Shown: positions 7,723 to 15,630 of the stretch, piece after piece
Layout of the letters: every line of letters starts with the position of its first letter
Position numbering within the stretch: position 1 is the first letter of the stretch
Assembly: GCA_029559155.1 (NCBI GenBank)
Contig: JAKQCM010000171.1
Coordinates: 1-34,718, forward strand
Length of the DNA stretch: 34,718 nt
Source: Chloroflexota bacterium
Lineage (GTDB): Bacteria; Chloroflexota; Anaerolineae; Promineifilales; Promineifilaceae
Reading direction: 5' to 3'
Program-made: the position numbers and the translations under genes
The notes under the pieces: model-generated
Seen by the model: the letters and a program-made list of their open reading frames with translations, nothing else
What the model was told of the DNA's origin: nothing
The model's database searches: none

Positions 7723-8724
7723 ATGCTGGACGAAGAACAAACAGACCCCTCGCCGCAAGATGGCGAACCTAATCCCCCGCCGCCAGTCGAAGAATCGCTG
7801 GTTGAGCCGGAAATTGTATTGGGCACGGCCGTTACCGTTTCGCCCATAAACCCGGAAACCCCGTCACCCGTTACCAAATCACGCCCGCCGCTGCCCCCCG
7901 AACCGGAGGAAGAGTTAGATATGACCCAACCCAGTACCCCAGACACGCCGGCCGCCACGCCTGCGCAAATGCCAGCCCCTACATCCACGCCCCCGGCAGC
8001 CCCCGCCACATCAAGCGTTTCGCAACGGCGCGGCTGTGTGTTCTTGCTGTTAGGCGCGGCGCTCGGCGCGTTTTTTGGCATGGTGTTTAGCCTGGCTGTC
8101 TTGATGGGGCTTAATGGCACACTCACCTTTAGCCAGGCCGACGCCCAACTGCGCCGCGACATCAACGAAGCGGCCATTCGGCAAGCCAACCTGGAAGATA
8201 CCCTGGCCACTCGAGACAGCCAGGTAAATGGATTGGCTACTCGCCTGGCGGACCTCAGCGGGCAACAAGATGAGATCAACCTGTCGCTGCAAAACGCGGA
8301 CCAAGACCTGGCCACGGTGGAAGGGCAGGTTACGGCCGTTTACGCCAACATCTCTACCCTGGACAACCGGCTGGAACAGGCAGAAATCCAACTGACGGCC
8401 GTCGCCTCAGCCGCCGAATCGTTTAACAGCTTCCTGGGCGGCCTGCGCGATTTACTGCAAGAAGTGCAGCCCTCAACCATCACGCCCACTGCCGATGGCG
8501 GCGCAGCCGATGGCGGCGCGGCCGGCAAAGCCACCCCAACGACTACAAGCGGCAGCGGCACAGTCGCCCCAACCCAAACACCGGCCAGCCAGCCTACCCG
8601 CACCCCGCGCCCAACCCGGACACCGCTGGCTCTGCCTTCCAGCACGGCCGTGCCCACCAACACACCTGCGCCGACAAATACGGCCGTGCCGACAGAAGCT
8701 CCCACGGTCACGCCCCAGCCCTAA
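7723..8724 (+). CDS. Single-pass membrane protein with coiled coil and Thr/Pro-rich C-terminus
   Basis: I recognise no named family. The 333-residue protein has an acidic, proline-rich cytoplasmic N-terminus (1-100), one membrane helix (about 104-130, CVFLLLGAALGAFFGMVFSL), an alanine/glutamine/leucine-rich coiled coil (about 138-228), and a 100-residue tail of repeated T-P units (TPTPT-like, PTNTPAPTNTAVPTEAP). Such tails are common in Chloroflexota exported proteins and probably serve as wall-spanning spacers. The ATG at 7723 follows TAGGAG by 5 nt; an upstream GTG at 7717 lies inside that ribosome binding site and is rejected. It is followed after 38 nt by a second protein of the same design. 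A structural or scaffold role is inference. Confidence 0.8.
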   Translation: MLDEEQTDPSPQDGEPNPPPPVEESLVEPEIVLGTAVTVSPINPETPSPVTKSRPPLPPEPEEELDMTQPSTPDTPAATPAQMPAPTSTPPAAPATSSVSQRRGCVFLLLGAALGAFFGMVFSLAVLMGLNGTLTFSQADAQLRRDINEAAIRQANLEDTLATRDSQVNGLATRLADLSGQQDEINLSLQNADQDLATVEGQVTAVYANISTLDNRLEQAEIQLTAVASAAESFNSFLGGLRDLLQEVQPSTITPTADGGAADGGAAGKATPTTTSGSGTVAPTQTPASQPTRTPRPTRTPLALPSSTAVPTNTPAPTNTAVPTEAPTVTPQP

Positions 8725-8762
8725 ACAGCCTGACTGCCCGTTCAAACAAAGGAGTTGCGGAC

Positions 8763-9824
8763 ATGGAAGAAAGTTCTAACCTCAACCAAAGACCCGGCTT
8801 TTTTCGCCGTCTGGCGCGCAGCATCTATCGCATTTTACGCGCCTTTGTCATCACGATGCTGGTTCTGGCCGTCCTGGTAGGCGTGGCCTGGGGCAGCTTG
8901 TGGCTCTACGAAACCATTCGCGGTGAAATCAACCGTTCGACTGAAAGCGTGACCACCCGTTTCCTGGCCCAAGAATCGCGCATCGACATTTTGCGCCGCG
9001 AAGTAGACACCCTTCTGGGCGCCAGTCGCGGCCAGGAAGAGCAAATCAATACCCTGCAAACTCAATTGACAGAAAAAACCCGGCAGTTAGATGCGCTAAC
9101 CCAGGACTACAACCAGCAGGCGCGTTTGTTGGAGGCCTTGGATGCTTCGATGGTAACGACGCTGGCAAATGATGAAACGGCCGTACAAAACATCACCACC
9201 CTCCGTGAAGGTCTGGCCGCGCTGCAAACCGATTTCAATACCAGCACCGGGCAGGTGGATGCGCTTGGCGGCGAATTAGACACCCTGAATACCACCGTCA
9301 ACGGCATCCAGACGGGATTAGACGCCGCGTCAGCGGCCGCCGATACGGCCGTTTCCCAGGCCGACACCGCCACAACGGCCGTTACCGACATGGCCGAATC
9401 GCTTGCCCTTTTCCGCGCCTGGGAACTGATCGCCCGCGCCCGACTGCGCCTGCTGGAAACCAACTTCGGTCTGGCCGCCGCCGACATCGACGAAGCCCAA
9501 CGCACCGTTACGGCCGTTATCCTGCTGCTGCCGGAAGATTCGGCCGACTCGCCGACGCTGCAAGCCGCGCAAACGCGCCTCACGCTGGCTGCCGCCAACT
9601 TGCCCGCCAACCCGGCGCTGGCCGCCGCCGACCTGGAAACTGCCTGGGATGAACTGGATAAACTCCTGGTGGCCCGCTTGCTGCCCACCATCGAACCGGC
9701 GCCGGCAGATGCCGGGTTCACGACGACCGGGCAAACAGTGACCGGCGGTGAAACCACGCCCGCCCCTACCATCGAAGCTCCGCCGGAACCAACCGCCACG
9801 CCCACGCCGTCCTCTGGCGGCTGA
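8763..9824 (+). CDS. Second coiled-coil membrane protein of the pair
   Basis: 353 residues, unknown function. A basic N-terminus (FFRRLARSIYRILR) precedes one membrane helix (about 27-50), then a long coiled coil (about 55-210; QEEQINTLQTQLTEKTRQLD and similar heptads). A helical alanine-rich domain (about 215-305, RAWELIARARLRLLETNFG onward) resembles the C-terminal region of HemX-like and other membrane-anchored helical proteins. A short T/P-rich tail ends in TPTPSSGG. AAGGAG precedes the ATG. The gene is 38 nt downstream of its partner and ends 9 nt from the convergent gene at 9834. Five ACGGCCGT octamers fall in or at the end of this gene, several encoding Thr-Ala-Val. Confidence 0.8.
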   Translation: MEESSNLNQRPGFFRRLARSIYRILRAFVITMLVLAVLVGVAWGSLWLYETIRGEINRSTESVTTRFLAQESRIDILRREVDTLLGASRGQEEQINTLQTQLTEKTRQLDALTQDYNQQARLLEALDASMVTTLANDETAVQNITTLREGLAALQTDFNTSTGQVDALGGELDTLNTTVNGIQTGLDAASAAADTAVSQADTATTAVTDMAESLALFRAWELIARARLRLLETNFGLAAADIDEAQRTVTAVILLLPEDSADSPTLQAAQTRLTLAAANLPANPALAAADLETAWDELDKLLVARLLPTIEPAPADAGFTTTGQTVTGGETTPAPTIEAPPEPTATPTPSSGG

Positions 9825-9833
9825 TAACGGCCG

Positions 9834-10502
9834 TTACCCCGCCGCCACATCCCTGGCCAGCATGTGCCAGACGGCCGTTTGCCCGGCCGCATCCGCAAAC
9901 GACAGGTAGACGGTGAGTATCTCCGGCTTGTCGTTCTCTTCGGTCCAGGCGTTGACGAAGGTGACGGCCAGGGTGTCTAACGGCCGTGGGCCAAAAATCA
10001 GCCAGCCCTTCTGCACCTGCCGCAATGTGCGCGCATAAAAAAATTGGTACAGATACTTCTGCTTCCTGTGTTCCACCATCACAATATGTTGGCCCAGCGG
10101 AACCTGCCAATATTCGGCCGGGCGCAGCAGCACCGCTTTGCTAAATTCCGTGACCTGGTAAACGCCGGTGGCGTGCAAAGACACCCGCTGATAAGGCGGC
10201 AGCGGCGCAGCCTCCCCGTCGGGCAGCGGATTGTTTTCATCCGGCACAAATTTACTGTAACCTGCTTTTTGCGCCCGCCAATAGCTGAAATGGAGCCAAA
10301 ACAGCAAAACGGCCGTGCCCCCAATTCCCCACACCCCCCAACGCAAACCAATCGCCGCCAACAGTAAAAGCAGGCCCAAAAACTTGATCCAGCCGCGAAC
10401 AGTCGCGCCTAAAAAAAATGTGTGGCTGGTCCGAAACGTGAACGCGTAAGCGAACCCCAGATAACGATAAAACAGGCGGCGAAAGATGGATAGGTCTTGC
10501 AA
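9834..10502 (-). CDS. Hypothetical membrane protein with TTG start, coupled to the methyltransferase
   Basis: 222 residues with no recognised family. Two close membrane helices (about 36-78, GWIKFLGLLLLLAAIGLRWG and VWGIGGTAVLLFWLHFSY) are followed by a cytoplasmic domain of mainly beta-strand character (YQRVSLHATGVYQVTEFSK to the end). The open frame extends upstream to 10574 but would overlap the methyltransferase by 65 nt. Instead CAGGAG, which contains the end of the upstream gene, lies 10 nt before a TTG at 10500-10502, giving MQDLSIFRRLFYRYLG. Stop and start are then 7 nt apart, a translationally coupled pair. The TTG start is a choice made on ribosome-binding-site position. Confidence 0.7.
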   Translation of the reverse strand: MQDLSIFRRLFYRYLGFAYAFTFRTSHTFFLGATVRGWIKFLGLLLLLAAIGLRWGVWGIGGTAVLLFWLHFSYWRAQKAGYSKFVPDENNPLPDGEAAPLPPYQRVSLHATGVYQVTEFSKAVLLRPAEYWQVPLGQHIVMVEHRKQKYLYQFFYARTLRQVQKGWLIFGPRPLDTLAVTFVNAWTEENDKPEILTVYLSFADAAGQTAVWHMLARDVAAG

Positions 10503-10509
10503 AAGCTTT

Positions 10510-11163
10510 TTACTCCTGACGGCGCAGGCAGCCCACCAGATGCAGCTGCCGGTCGGCGGATAATTTCGCCTCAAACCAAATCATCAGCCGAAAAAGGGCG
10601 GGGGTAAACGCCAGATATGTCGGATCGGCGATGGCCTGTAGGGCGATGAGTTCCAGGCCGTGAGCCGCCGCCAATTGCCGCAAATCTTCAGCCGTATTGG
10701 CCCGGTAGTAGGTAGGAAAGGTGTCTGCGCCGGCACGGCCGTAAATCCTGGCCACCAATGCGCCTTGCAAACGCGCAAATCGGCCCAACATGCGGTTCAG
10801 ACCAGACAGCGGGTGGCGCTTGTTGGGCGTGATGAACACAAACACGCCGCCCGGCCGCAGCACACGCGCCAATTGCGCCATCGTGAGCGACGGCCGTTCC
10901 AAATGCTCCAGCAGCCAGCTGGCAAACGCCACATCCACGCAGCCATTCGCCAGCGGCAGCGCCTCGCTGGTTGCCGCCGCGCGAGGCAGGGGCAGCCGAT
11001 GTTCGCGCAGCGACTGCCAATCCGGGTCCACGCCCACCGCCTGCGCCAATGGATGATCTAACTGCTCAATCAGCCCGCCGCGACCACAACCCAAATCAAG
11101 CAGGCGGGCAGACGGCCGTAAATTCTGCCGCACCAGGTTAGCATACACTTCCGTCGCCTCCAC
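10510..11163 (-). CDS. Class I SAM-dependent methyltransferase (type 11)
   Basis: At least 217 residues. Motif I is LLDLGCGRGG (21-30), followed by the acidic VGVDPDW (motif II), ATSEALPLANGCVDVAFASW (motif IV region) and LARVLRPGGVFVFITPN (motif VI), the usual Methyltransf_11 order. The substrate is unknown; small-molecule or lipid methylation is typical of the family. The in-frame start is GTG at 11161-11163 with no good ribosome binding site. The family normally has 20-40 more residues before ATEVY, and a plausible version of them lies upstream in another frame (see 11164-11333). The gene leads a two-gene unit with the membrane protein at 9834. Confidence 0.85.
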   Translation of the reverse strand: MEATEVYANLVRQNLRPSARLLDLGCGRGGLIEQLDHPLAQAVGVDPDWQSLREHRLPLPRAAATSEALPLANGCVDVAFASWLLEHLERPSLTMAQLARVLRPGGVFVFITPNKRHPLSGLNRMLGRFARLQGALVARIYGRAGADTFPTYYRANTAEDLRQLAAAHGLELIALQAIADPTYLAFTPALFRLMIWFEAKLSADRQLHLVGCLRRQE

Positions 11164-11333
11164 TCTGGATTCAGCGCACGATACTGCTCGCGCAGCGCAT
11201 TTTGTTGGTCTAAAGAAAGCACATCAGCCTCATGCCAGGATTCAGGATTCGGTCGAAGATTCTCCCCGGTCCCCAAGACAACGGTTTTTTGTATAATCGC
11301 CCTTATCACCAGGAATCTGGTAATAGGTTTCAT
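11164..11333 (-). pseudogene. Possible out-of-frame 5' end of the methyltransferase gene
   Basis: In the neighbouring minus-strand frame the sequence reads ...LSLDQQNALREQYRALNPEW before running into the methyltransferase DNA in the wrong frame. This resembles the N-terminus expected before ATEVYANLV in family members. Adding one base near 11157-11162, within the GAGTGGAGGCGACGG stretch, would join the two as NPEW-x-ATEV. Possible starts are a GTG giving MLSLDQQ or the ATG at 11333. This could be a real frameshift, an assembly error, or chance; the joined reading is inference. Confidence 0.45.
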
Positions 11334-11398
11334 TATCGGTGGGCGCAGCTAAAAAAGCAAAGGCACACGGCCGTTACCTGCCCGCCAACAGGTGTAAT

Positions 11399-12760
11399 GT
11401 GACACGAAAAACAAGCAGACATTGGGTGACCTGGGCGCTAAAAGCGCTGATTCTAGGTGCAATTCTCAGCGGCTGCGGGCCGGTGGAAACGGTTGACCAA
11501 CAGTTGCAAGCGATCATCGCCGCTCAGGACATTCGTCCCTTCCAGCCTTCGCCCCCGGCCGATCCGGCCCTGGCGGCTTTGGGGCAGGCGCTTTTTTTTG
11601 ATAAGGAACTGAGCGGCAACCGCGACATCTCTTGCGCGACATGCCATCACCCCACCTTGCGCACAGGCGACGGGCTGCCGCTGTCTATCGGCACAGGCGG
11701 CCAGGGGTTAGGACCGGAGCGCGAATTGGGCAACGGCCGTACGCTCATCGCCCGCAACGCCCCCGACATCTACAATCGCGGCAGCGCCGATTGGCAAACC
11801 ATGTTTTGGGATGGCCGGGTAGCCGTCAGCGTGCGCGGCTACTTTGTCAGCCCGGCCGGCAGCCAACTGCCGCCTGGCCTGGACAGCGTATTGGCGGCGC
11901 AAGCCATGTTTCCCGTCACCTCCATCGACGAGATGCGCGGCTTGCCCGGAGATGTGGATGTGTTCGGCCAACCCAACGAACTGGCGCTGATTCCGGCCGA
12001 TGAGTGGACGGCCGTCTGGCAAACGTTGATGGCCCGGCTGCTGGCCATCCCCGATTATGTCGCCCTGTTTCAGGCAGCCTATCCCACCATCCCCGCCGCC
12101 GACCTGACCTTCGCCCAGGCCGCCAACGCCATCGCCGCCTTTGAAGCCGACGCCTTCAACCAATATCAAAGCCCCTGGTACGCTTACTTACAAGGCGACT
12201 CGGCGGCGCTTTCGGAAACGGAGAAGCGGGGCGCGGTGCTGTTTTTTGGCGCAGCAGGCTGTGGGCAGTGCCACAACGGCCCACTGCTGACCGATCAGGC
12301 GTACCACAATCTGGCCGCGCCGCAGGTGGGGCCGGGCAAGGGAGCCGAAGCGCCGTTGGATTACGGCCGTTTCCGCGTCACCGGCCGCCCGGAAGACACA
12401 TTCGCTTTTCGCACACCCTCGCTGCTGAATACGGCCGTTACCGGTCCCTGGCTGCACGATGGCGCTTATGCCACTCTGGAAGCGGTCATTGCCCACCACC
12501 AAAACCCGGCCGAAGCTCTGCCGGCCTACGATGCGGCGGCCAACCTGCCCGCCTACTTGCAAACCAGTGTGCAGCGCGACCCGGCCATGCAACAGGCGAT
12601 GCAGGCAGCGGTTGACCCGCAGTTAGCCGCCCGCCGCCTGGGACCGGGCGAAATTGAGGCGCTGGTGGCTTTTTTACACGCGCTGACGGATACGGCCGTG
12701 TTCGATTTGGCCCACGTTCAGCCCGCCGCCGTCCCCAGCGGCCTCCCCGTACAAGATTAA
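11399..12760 (+). CDS. Diheme cytochrome c peroxidase/MauG-family lipoprotein
   Basis: 453 residues from a GTG start at 11399, which gives MTRKTSRHWVTWALK followed by the lipobox region LILGAILSGC. The signal peptide and lipid-attachment cysteine place it outside the membrane. Two haem c motifs, CATCH (in ISCATCHHPTLRTGDGLPLS) and CGQCH (in GAAGCGQCHNGPLL), define the diheme peroxidase family. Also typical are RNAPDIYNRG, MFWDGR and FRTPSLLNTAVTGPWLHDGAY. The family reduces hydrogen peroxide or, in MauG-like members, oxidises protein substrates; which applies here cannot be told. AACAGG lies just before the GTG. An earlier in-frame GTG at 11339 would add a charged stretch ahead of the signal and is less likely. 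Confidence 0.9.
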   Translation: MTRKTSRHWVTWALKALILGAILSGCGPVETVDQQLQAIIAAQDIRPFQPSPPADPALAALGQALFFDKELSGNRDISCATCHHPTLRTGDGLPLSIGTGGQGLGPERELGNGRTLIARNAPDIYNRGSADWQTMFWDGRVAVSVRGYFVSPAGSQLPPGLDSVLAAQAMFPVTSIDEMRGLPGDVDVFGQPNELALIPADEWTAVWQTLMARLLAIPDYVALFQAAYPTIPAADLTFAQAANAIAAFEADAFNQYQSPWYAYLQGDSAALSETEKRGAVLFFGAAGCGQCHNGPLLTDQAYHNLAAPQVGPGKGAEAPLDYGRFRVTGRPEDTFAFRTPSLLNTAVTGPWLHDGAYATLEAVIAHHQNPAEALPAYDAAANLPAYLQTSVQRDPAMQQAMQAAVDPQLAARRLGPGEIEALVAFLHALTDTAVFDLAHVQPAAVPSGLPVQD

Positions 12761-12779
12761 AGAACGACGTCCATGCGCT

Positions 12780-12812
12780 AGATTGGACCAATCTTGGAGA
12801 TTGGTCCAATCT
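12780..12812. repeat. Dispersed inverted repeat, ATTGGACCAAT family, copy A
   Basis: Arms AGATTGGACCAATCT (12780-12794) and AGATTGGTCCAATCT (12798-12812) form a perfect 15-bp stem around TGG. It lies between the convergent peroxidase and epimerase genes. The 33-nt unit is the exact reverse complement of the copy at 33709-33741. Confidence 0.9.
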
Positions 12813-12829
12813 CCAAGACCCAAGACCGT

Positions 12830-13822
12830 TCAGCCGCCAGACTCCCATAAGGCCAACAACTCTGCCTCACGCACGGCCGTTAGCCCATTGCGCCAGGCGT
12901 AATCAGCCGGGCGGGTATTCAGCCAGGTCAGCGTATCCTGCGCCGTCTGCGCCAGCGGCCGATAAACCAGGCCAGCCTGCTGCGCGTTGCGGCAGTTGAC
13001 TGTGCCAAACCCCTCAGACTCGTCGCTCGTTACCCACAAAGGCAGATCGGTCCAGGGCGCTACGTCGTGGGCCAGCAAAAATGGCTCATCGACCCAGACA
13101 AACGAAGCGTCGCTGCCAAGCGCCTGGCGGCAAGTTTCCAGCGTCGCGCGCATCGACAGGCGGTGATCAGGACCGGTGGCATTGAAGGGGCCAGACAATG
13201 CCTGCGCGGTAGCCTGCACCGTCCAGGCTGCCAGATCGCGCACGTCGATAAATTGCACCGGCGCGTCTGGGCTGCCGGGAGCCAGCACGCGGCCGCCCTG
13301 GGCAATGCGGTACGGCCAGTAGCTAAAGCGGTCGGTTGGATCGTGGGGACCAACAATGAGACCGGCGCGGACGTGCAGGGCACGGCCGTTCATCGCCTCA
13401 GAAATGGTCTGTTCGCACAACACTTTCAGGGGGCCGTATGTCTCGCCAGTAATTTCCTCGACCGTTTCATCGGCCATCGTCGCCAGCGGCGAATCCTCCG
13501 TTATACCCGGCGCGGCAAAATCCCGGTAGACAGAAATGGACGAGATGAAGGTGTAATGCCCGACGGCGTCGGCCAGCAAACGGGCCGAATCGCCAACCAA
13601 TCTGGGCACATAACCACAGGTGTCGATGACGGCGTCCCATTGACGGCCGTGCAGACCAGCCAATCCCCCATCGCGGCTGCCGCGAATCTGTTCCACCTGA
13701 GGATACAGGTCCGGGTTGCTTTGCCCGCGATTGAACAAAGTTAATTCGTAACCGGCGTCCAGCGCCGCATCTACCAAAGCGCGGCCTAAAAAGCGCGTGC
13801 CGCCAAGTATGAGTAGTTTCAT
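12830..13822 (-). CDS. NAD(P)-dependent epimerase/dehydratase (extended SDR)
   Basis: 330 residues with a Rossmann fold. MKLLILGGTRFLG carries the glycine-rich nucleotide-binding motif (GGTRFLG at 7-13). Next come WDAVIDTCGYVPR, ISSISVYRD (the catalytic Ser region) and a YGPLK Y-x3-K motif. The lack of a sugar-epimerase-specific tail and the GGTRFLG form point to the atypical SDR group near CSP41-like and isoflavone-reductase-like proteins, so the substrate is open. The start is ATG at 13822 with GGAGGT 5 nt upstream; an upstream in-frame ATG at 13864 is rejected because it precedes the ribosome binding site and lies too near the promoter. The gene stands alone and ends next to inverted repeat copy A. 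Confidence 0.88.
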   Translation of the reverse strand: MKLLILGGTRFLGRALVDAALDAGYELTLFNRGQSNPDLYPQVEQIRGSRDGGLAGLHGRQWDAVIDTCGYVPRLVGDSARLLADAVGHYTFISSISVYRDFAAPGITEDSPLATMADETVEEITGETYGPLKVLCEQTISEAMNGRALHVRAGLIVGPHDPTDRFSYWPYRIAQGGRVLAPGSPDAPVQFIDVRDLAAWTVQATAQALSGPFNATGPDHRLSMRATLETCRQALGSDASFVWVDEPFLLAHDVAPWTDLPLWVTSDESEGFGTVNCRNAQQAGLVYRPLAQTAQDTLTWLNTRPADYAWRNGLTAVREAELLALWESGG

Positions 13823-13859
13823 CGTTACCTCCGTGCGGTTCAGGGAATAAGTTGGGGAA

Positions 13860-13888
13860 AGCATAACGAAAGTGGCGGGAGTTGTCTA
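13860..13888 (-). promoter_or_regulatory. Probable promoter of the epimerase gene
   Basis: The minus strand has TAGACA (13883-13888), a 17-nt spacer and TATGCT (13860-13865), giving a leader of about 35 nt before the start at 13822. The match is moderate. Confidence 0.55.
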
Positions 13889-13949
13889 CCGGAGACGGAC
13901 GTTTCCCGGTACAATCCACCATCTAAAATCCATATTTCCCACAACCAAC

Positions 13950-13967
13950 CAGGGAGATTGCTCCCTG
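13950..13967 (+). promoter_or_regulatory. Leader hairpin just before the pepA ribosome binding site
   Basis: CAGGGAG-ATTG-CTCCCTG is a perfect 7-bp stem with a 4-nt loop, ending 5 nt before AGGAG. It could stabilise the mRNA 5' end or modulate initiation; no ligand is suggested. Confidence 0.5.
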
Positions 13968-13983
13968 CCAAAAGGAGACTGTG

Positions 13984-15480
13984 ATGAAATTACGCATCAA
14001 CCAAGGCAGCATCCAAAGCAGCGCCGCCGACACCCTCATCGTTAATTTATTCGACGATGTCACTGTGCCCGGCGGCGCAACTGGCGCGCTGGATCAGGCG
14101 CTTGATGGCGCAGTCCGCGACCTGATCGCCGCCGGCGACCTGACCGGCAAAGCCGGTGAAATCGCGGTAATTTATCCGCGCGGGGCAATTGCGGCGCAGC
14201 GTGTGCTGGTAGTTGGCCTTGGCAAACGAGACAGCTTTGATCTGGAGGGCGTGCGGCAAGCCGCCGCTGCGGGCATCAAACGCGCCCGCGACCTCAAAGC
14301 CAAACACGTCGCCAGCATTGTTCATGGCGCGGGCATAGCCGGGCTGCCAACCGCCGCCGCCGCCCAGGCCACCGTCGAAGGAACCTTGCTGGCGATGTAT
14401 ACCTATCAGGCGGCGCGACAAAAGCCGGAAAAAGCCCACGCCATCAAGTCATTTACTATCGTAGAACATGATCCGGAAAAAATCGGCGACATTGAGCACG
14501 GGCTAAAAACAGCCAAAGCGTTAGCCGCCGGAGTTGAGCTGGCGCGAGACCTGGTCAACATGCCGCCCAATGTGGCCACGCCTAAAAAACTGGCCACCGA
14601 AGCCACCAAAATCGCCGAAACCCACAACATGAACCTGACGGTCGGCGGGCGAAGATGGGCGGCCAAACACAACATGGGCGCTTTCCTGGCTGTGGCTCAG
14701 GGCGCTGGTTTTCCGCCCAAGTTTATCGTGCTGGAACACAACGCCGATCGGGCAGACCTGGACACCATCGTTCTGGTGGGCAAAGGGATCACCTTCGACA
14801 CCGGCGGCATTTCCATCAAACCAAGTGACCGAATGGGAGCCATGAAGTCGGATATGGGCGGCGCAGCGGCCGTTTTGGGCGCGATGAAAGTGGTGGGCAT
14901 GCTCGACCTGCCTCTGCATGTGGTGGGCATCACCCCCTGCACCGAAAACATGCCCGACGCGCTGGCCTATCGCCCGGCCGATGTGATCACCGCCAGCAAC
15001 GGCAAGACCATCGAAATCATCAGCACGGATGCGGAAGGGCGCATGGTTTTGGCCGACGCGCTGGTCTACGCGCAGCGGTATAAGCCGCAGGCCGTTATCG
15101 ATCTGGCGACGCTGACGGGCGCATGTGTGGTGGCGCTGGGCATTGGCATGGCGGCCGGCTTGTTTAGCAACGACGACAACCTGCGCGATAAGCTGCTGAC
15201 GGCCGGGCAGGCATCGCAGGAGCGCGTTTGGCCGCTGCCGCTGTGGGATGATTACCTGCAAGCCATCAAATCCGACGTGGCCGACATGAAGAATTCCGGC
15301 GGCCGTATGGGCGGCGTGGCAACTTCGGCGGTATTCTTGAAGCAGTTCACCGATTACAACTGGGCGCACCTGGATATTGCCGGCATGGCTCTAACCGAAC
15401 GGGCGCAAGGCTATGTTTCCGTGGGCGGCACGGGGTTTGGCGTGCGTTTGCTGGCAGAATTTTTGCAGCATTGGGACTGA
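13984..15480 (+). CDS. pepA: Leucyl aminopeptidase (M17, cytosol aminopeptidase)
   Basis: 498 residues, the usual length for this hexameric two-metal enzyme that removes N-terminal residues from peptides. The C-terminal catalytic domain has K267 and D272 in VGKGITFDTGGISIKPS, catalytic K279, D290 in MKSDMGGAAAV, and the signature STDAEGRM (347-354), with D349, E351 and catalytic R353. The family consensus is NTDAEGRL, so N to S and L to M are conservative departures. The N-terminal domain (1-170) is the less conserved macro-like domain. AAAAGGAG lies 6 nt before the ATG at 13984; an adjoining GTG at 13981 is less well spaced. The gene is monocistronic, with a hairpin following. Confidence 0.96.
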   Translation: MKLRINQGSIQSSAADTLIVNLFDDVTVPGGATGALDQALDGAVRDLIAAGDLTGKAGEIAVIYPRGAIAAQRVLVVGLGKRDSFDLEGVRQAAAAGIKRARDLKAKHVASIVHGAGIAGLPTAAAAQATVEGTLLAMYTYQAARQKPEKAHAIKSFTIVEHDPEKIGDIEHGLKTAKALAAGVELARDLVNMPPNVATPKKLATEATKIAETHNMNLTVGGRRWAAKHNMGAFLAVAQGAGFPPKFIVLEHNADRADLDTIVLVGKGITFDTGGISIKPSDRMGAMKSDMGGAAAVLGAMKVVGMLDLPLHVVGITPCTENMPDALAYRPADVITASNGKTIEIISTDAEGRMVLADALVYAQRYKPQAVIDLATLTGACVVALGIGMAAGLFSNDDNLRDKLLTAGQASQERVWPLPLWDDYLQAIKSDVADMKNSGGRMGGVATSAVFLKQFTDYNWAHLDIAGMALTERAQGYVSVGGTGFGVRLLAEFLQHWD

Positions 15481-15486
15481 TATGGG

Positions 15487-15523
15487 AGGGCAGGCGGTGC
15501 TCTTTTTTCGCGCCGCCTGCCCT
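15487..15523 (+). terminator. Strong hairpin after pepA
   Basis: AGGGCAGGCGG (15487-15497) pairs perfectly with CCGCCTGCCCT (15513-15523). A wobble and two more pairs extend the stem to 14 bp around a 9-nt loop. The downstream tail is only GCTATTTT, so termination is likely but not textbook. Confidence 0.65.
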
Positions 15524-15630
15524 GCTATTTTCCGGTTTGCACCATCGCCCAATCACATCTAAACTTGACTGATAACGATTTATCCCACAACCCACGGCAA
15601 GACCAATCGAATAGAATTAGGAGAGGAAAC

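Noticed and set aside
7403..7772. Short open frames in the repeat-filled gap after the transporter
   Set aside because: Their reading frames follow the repeats (MNERDTDEHGF and the like), overlap the flanking gene ends and lack independent support.
9107..9898. A 263-codon minus-strand open frame opposite the second coiled-coil gene
   Set aside because: Serine/alanine/valine-rich shadow of an alanine-rich coding region; no start signal.
11285..11300. TATAAT at about 11292 as a promoter for the peroxidase gene
   Set aside because: The -10 is perfect, but no -35 is seen at the right distance and it lies within the possible 5' part of the opposite-strand methyltransferase gene, so I left it unannotated.
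14521..15369. A 282-codon minus-strand open frame opposite pepA
   Set aside because: Antisense to the catalytic domain of a well-supported aminopeptidase; no ribosome binding site or recognisable domain.
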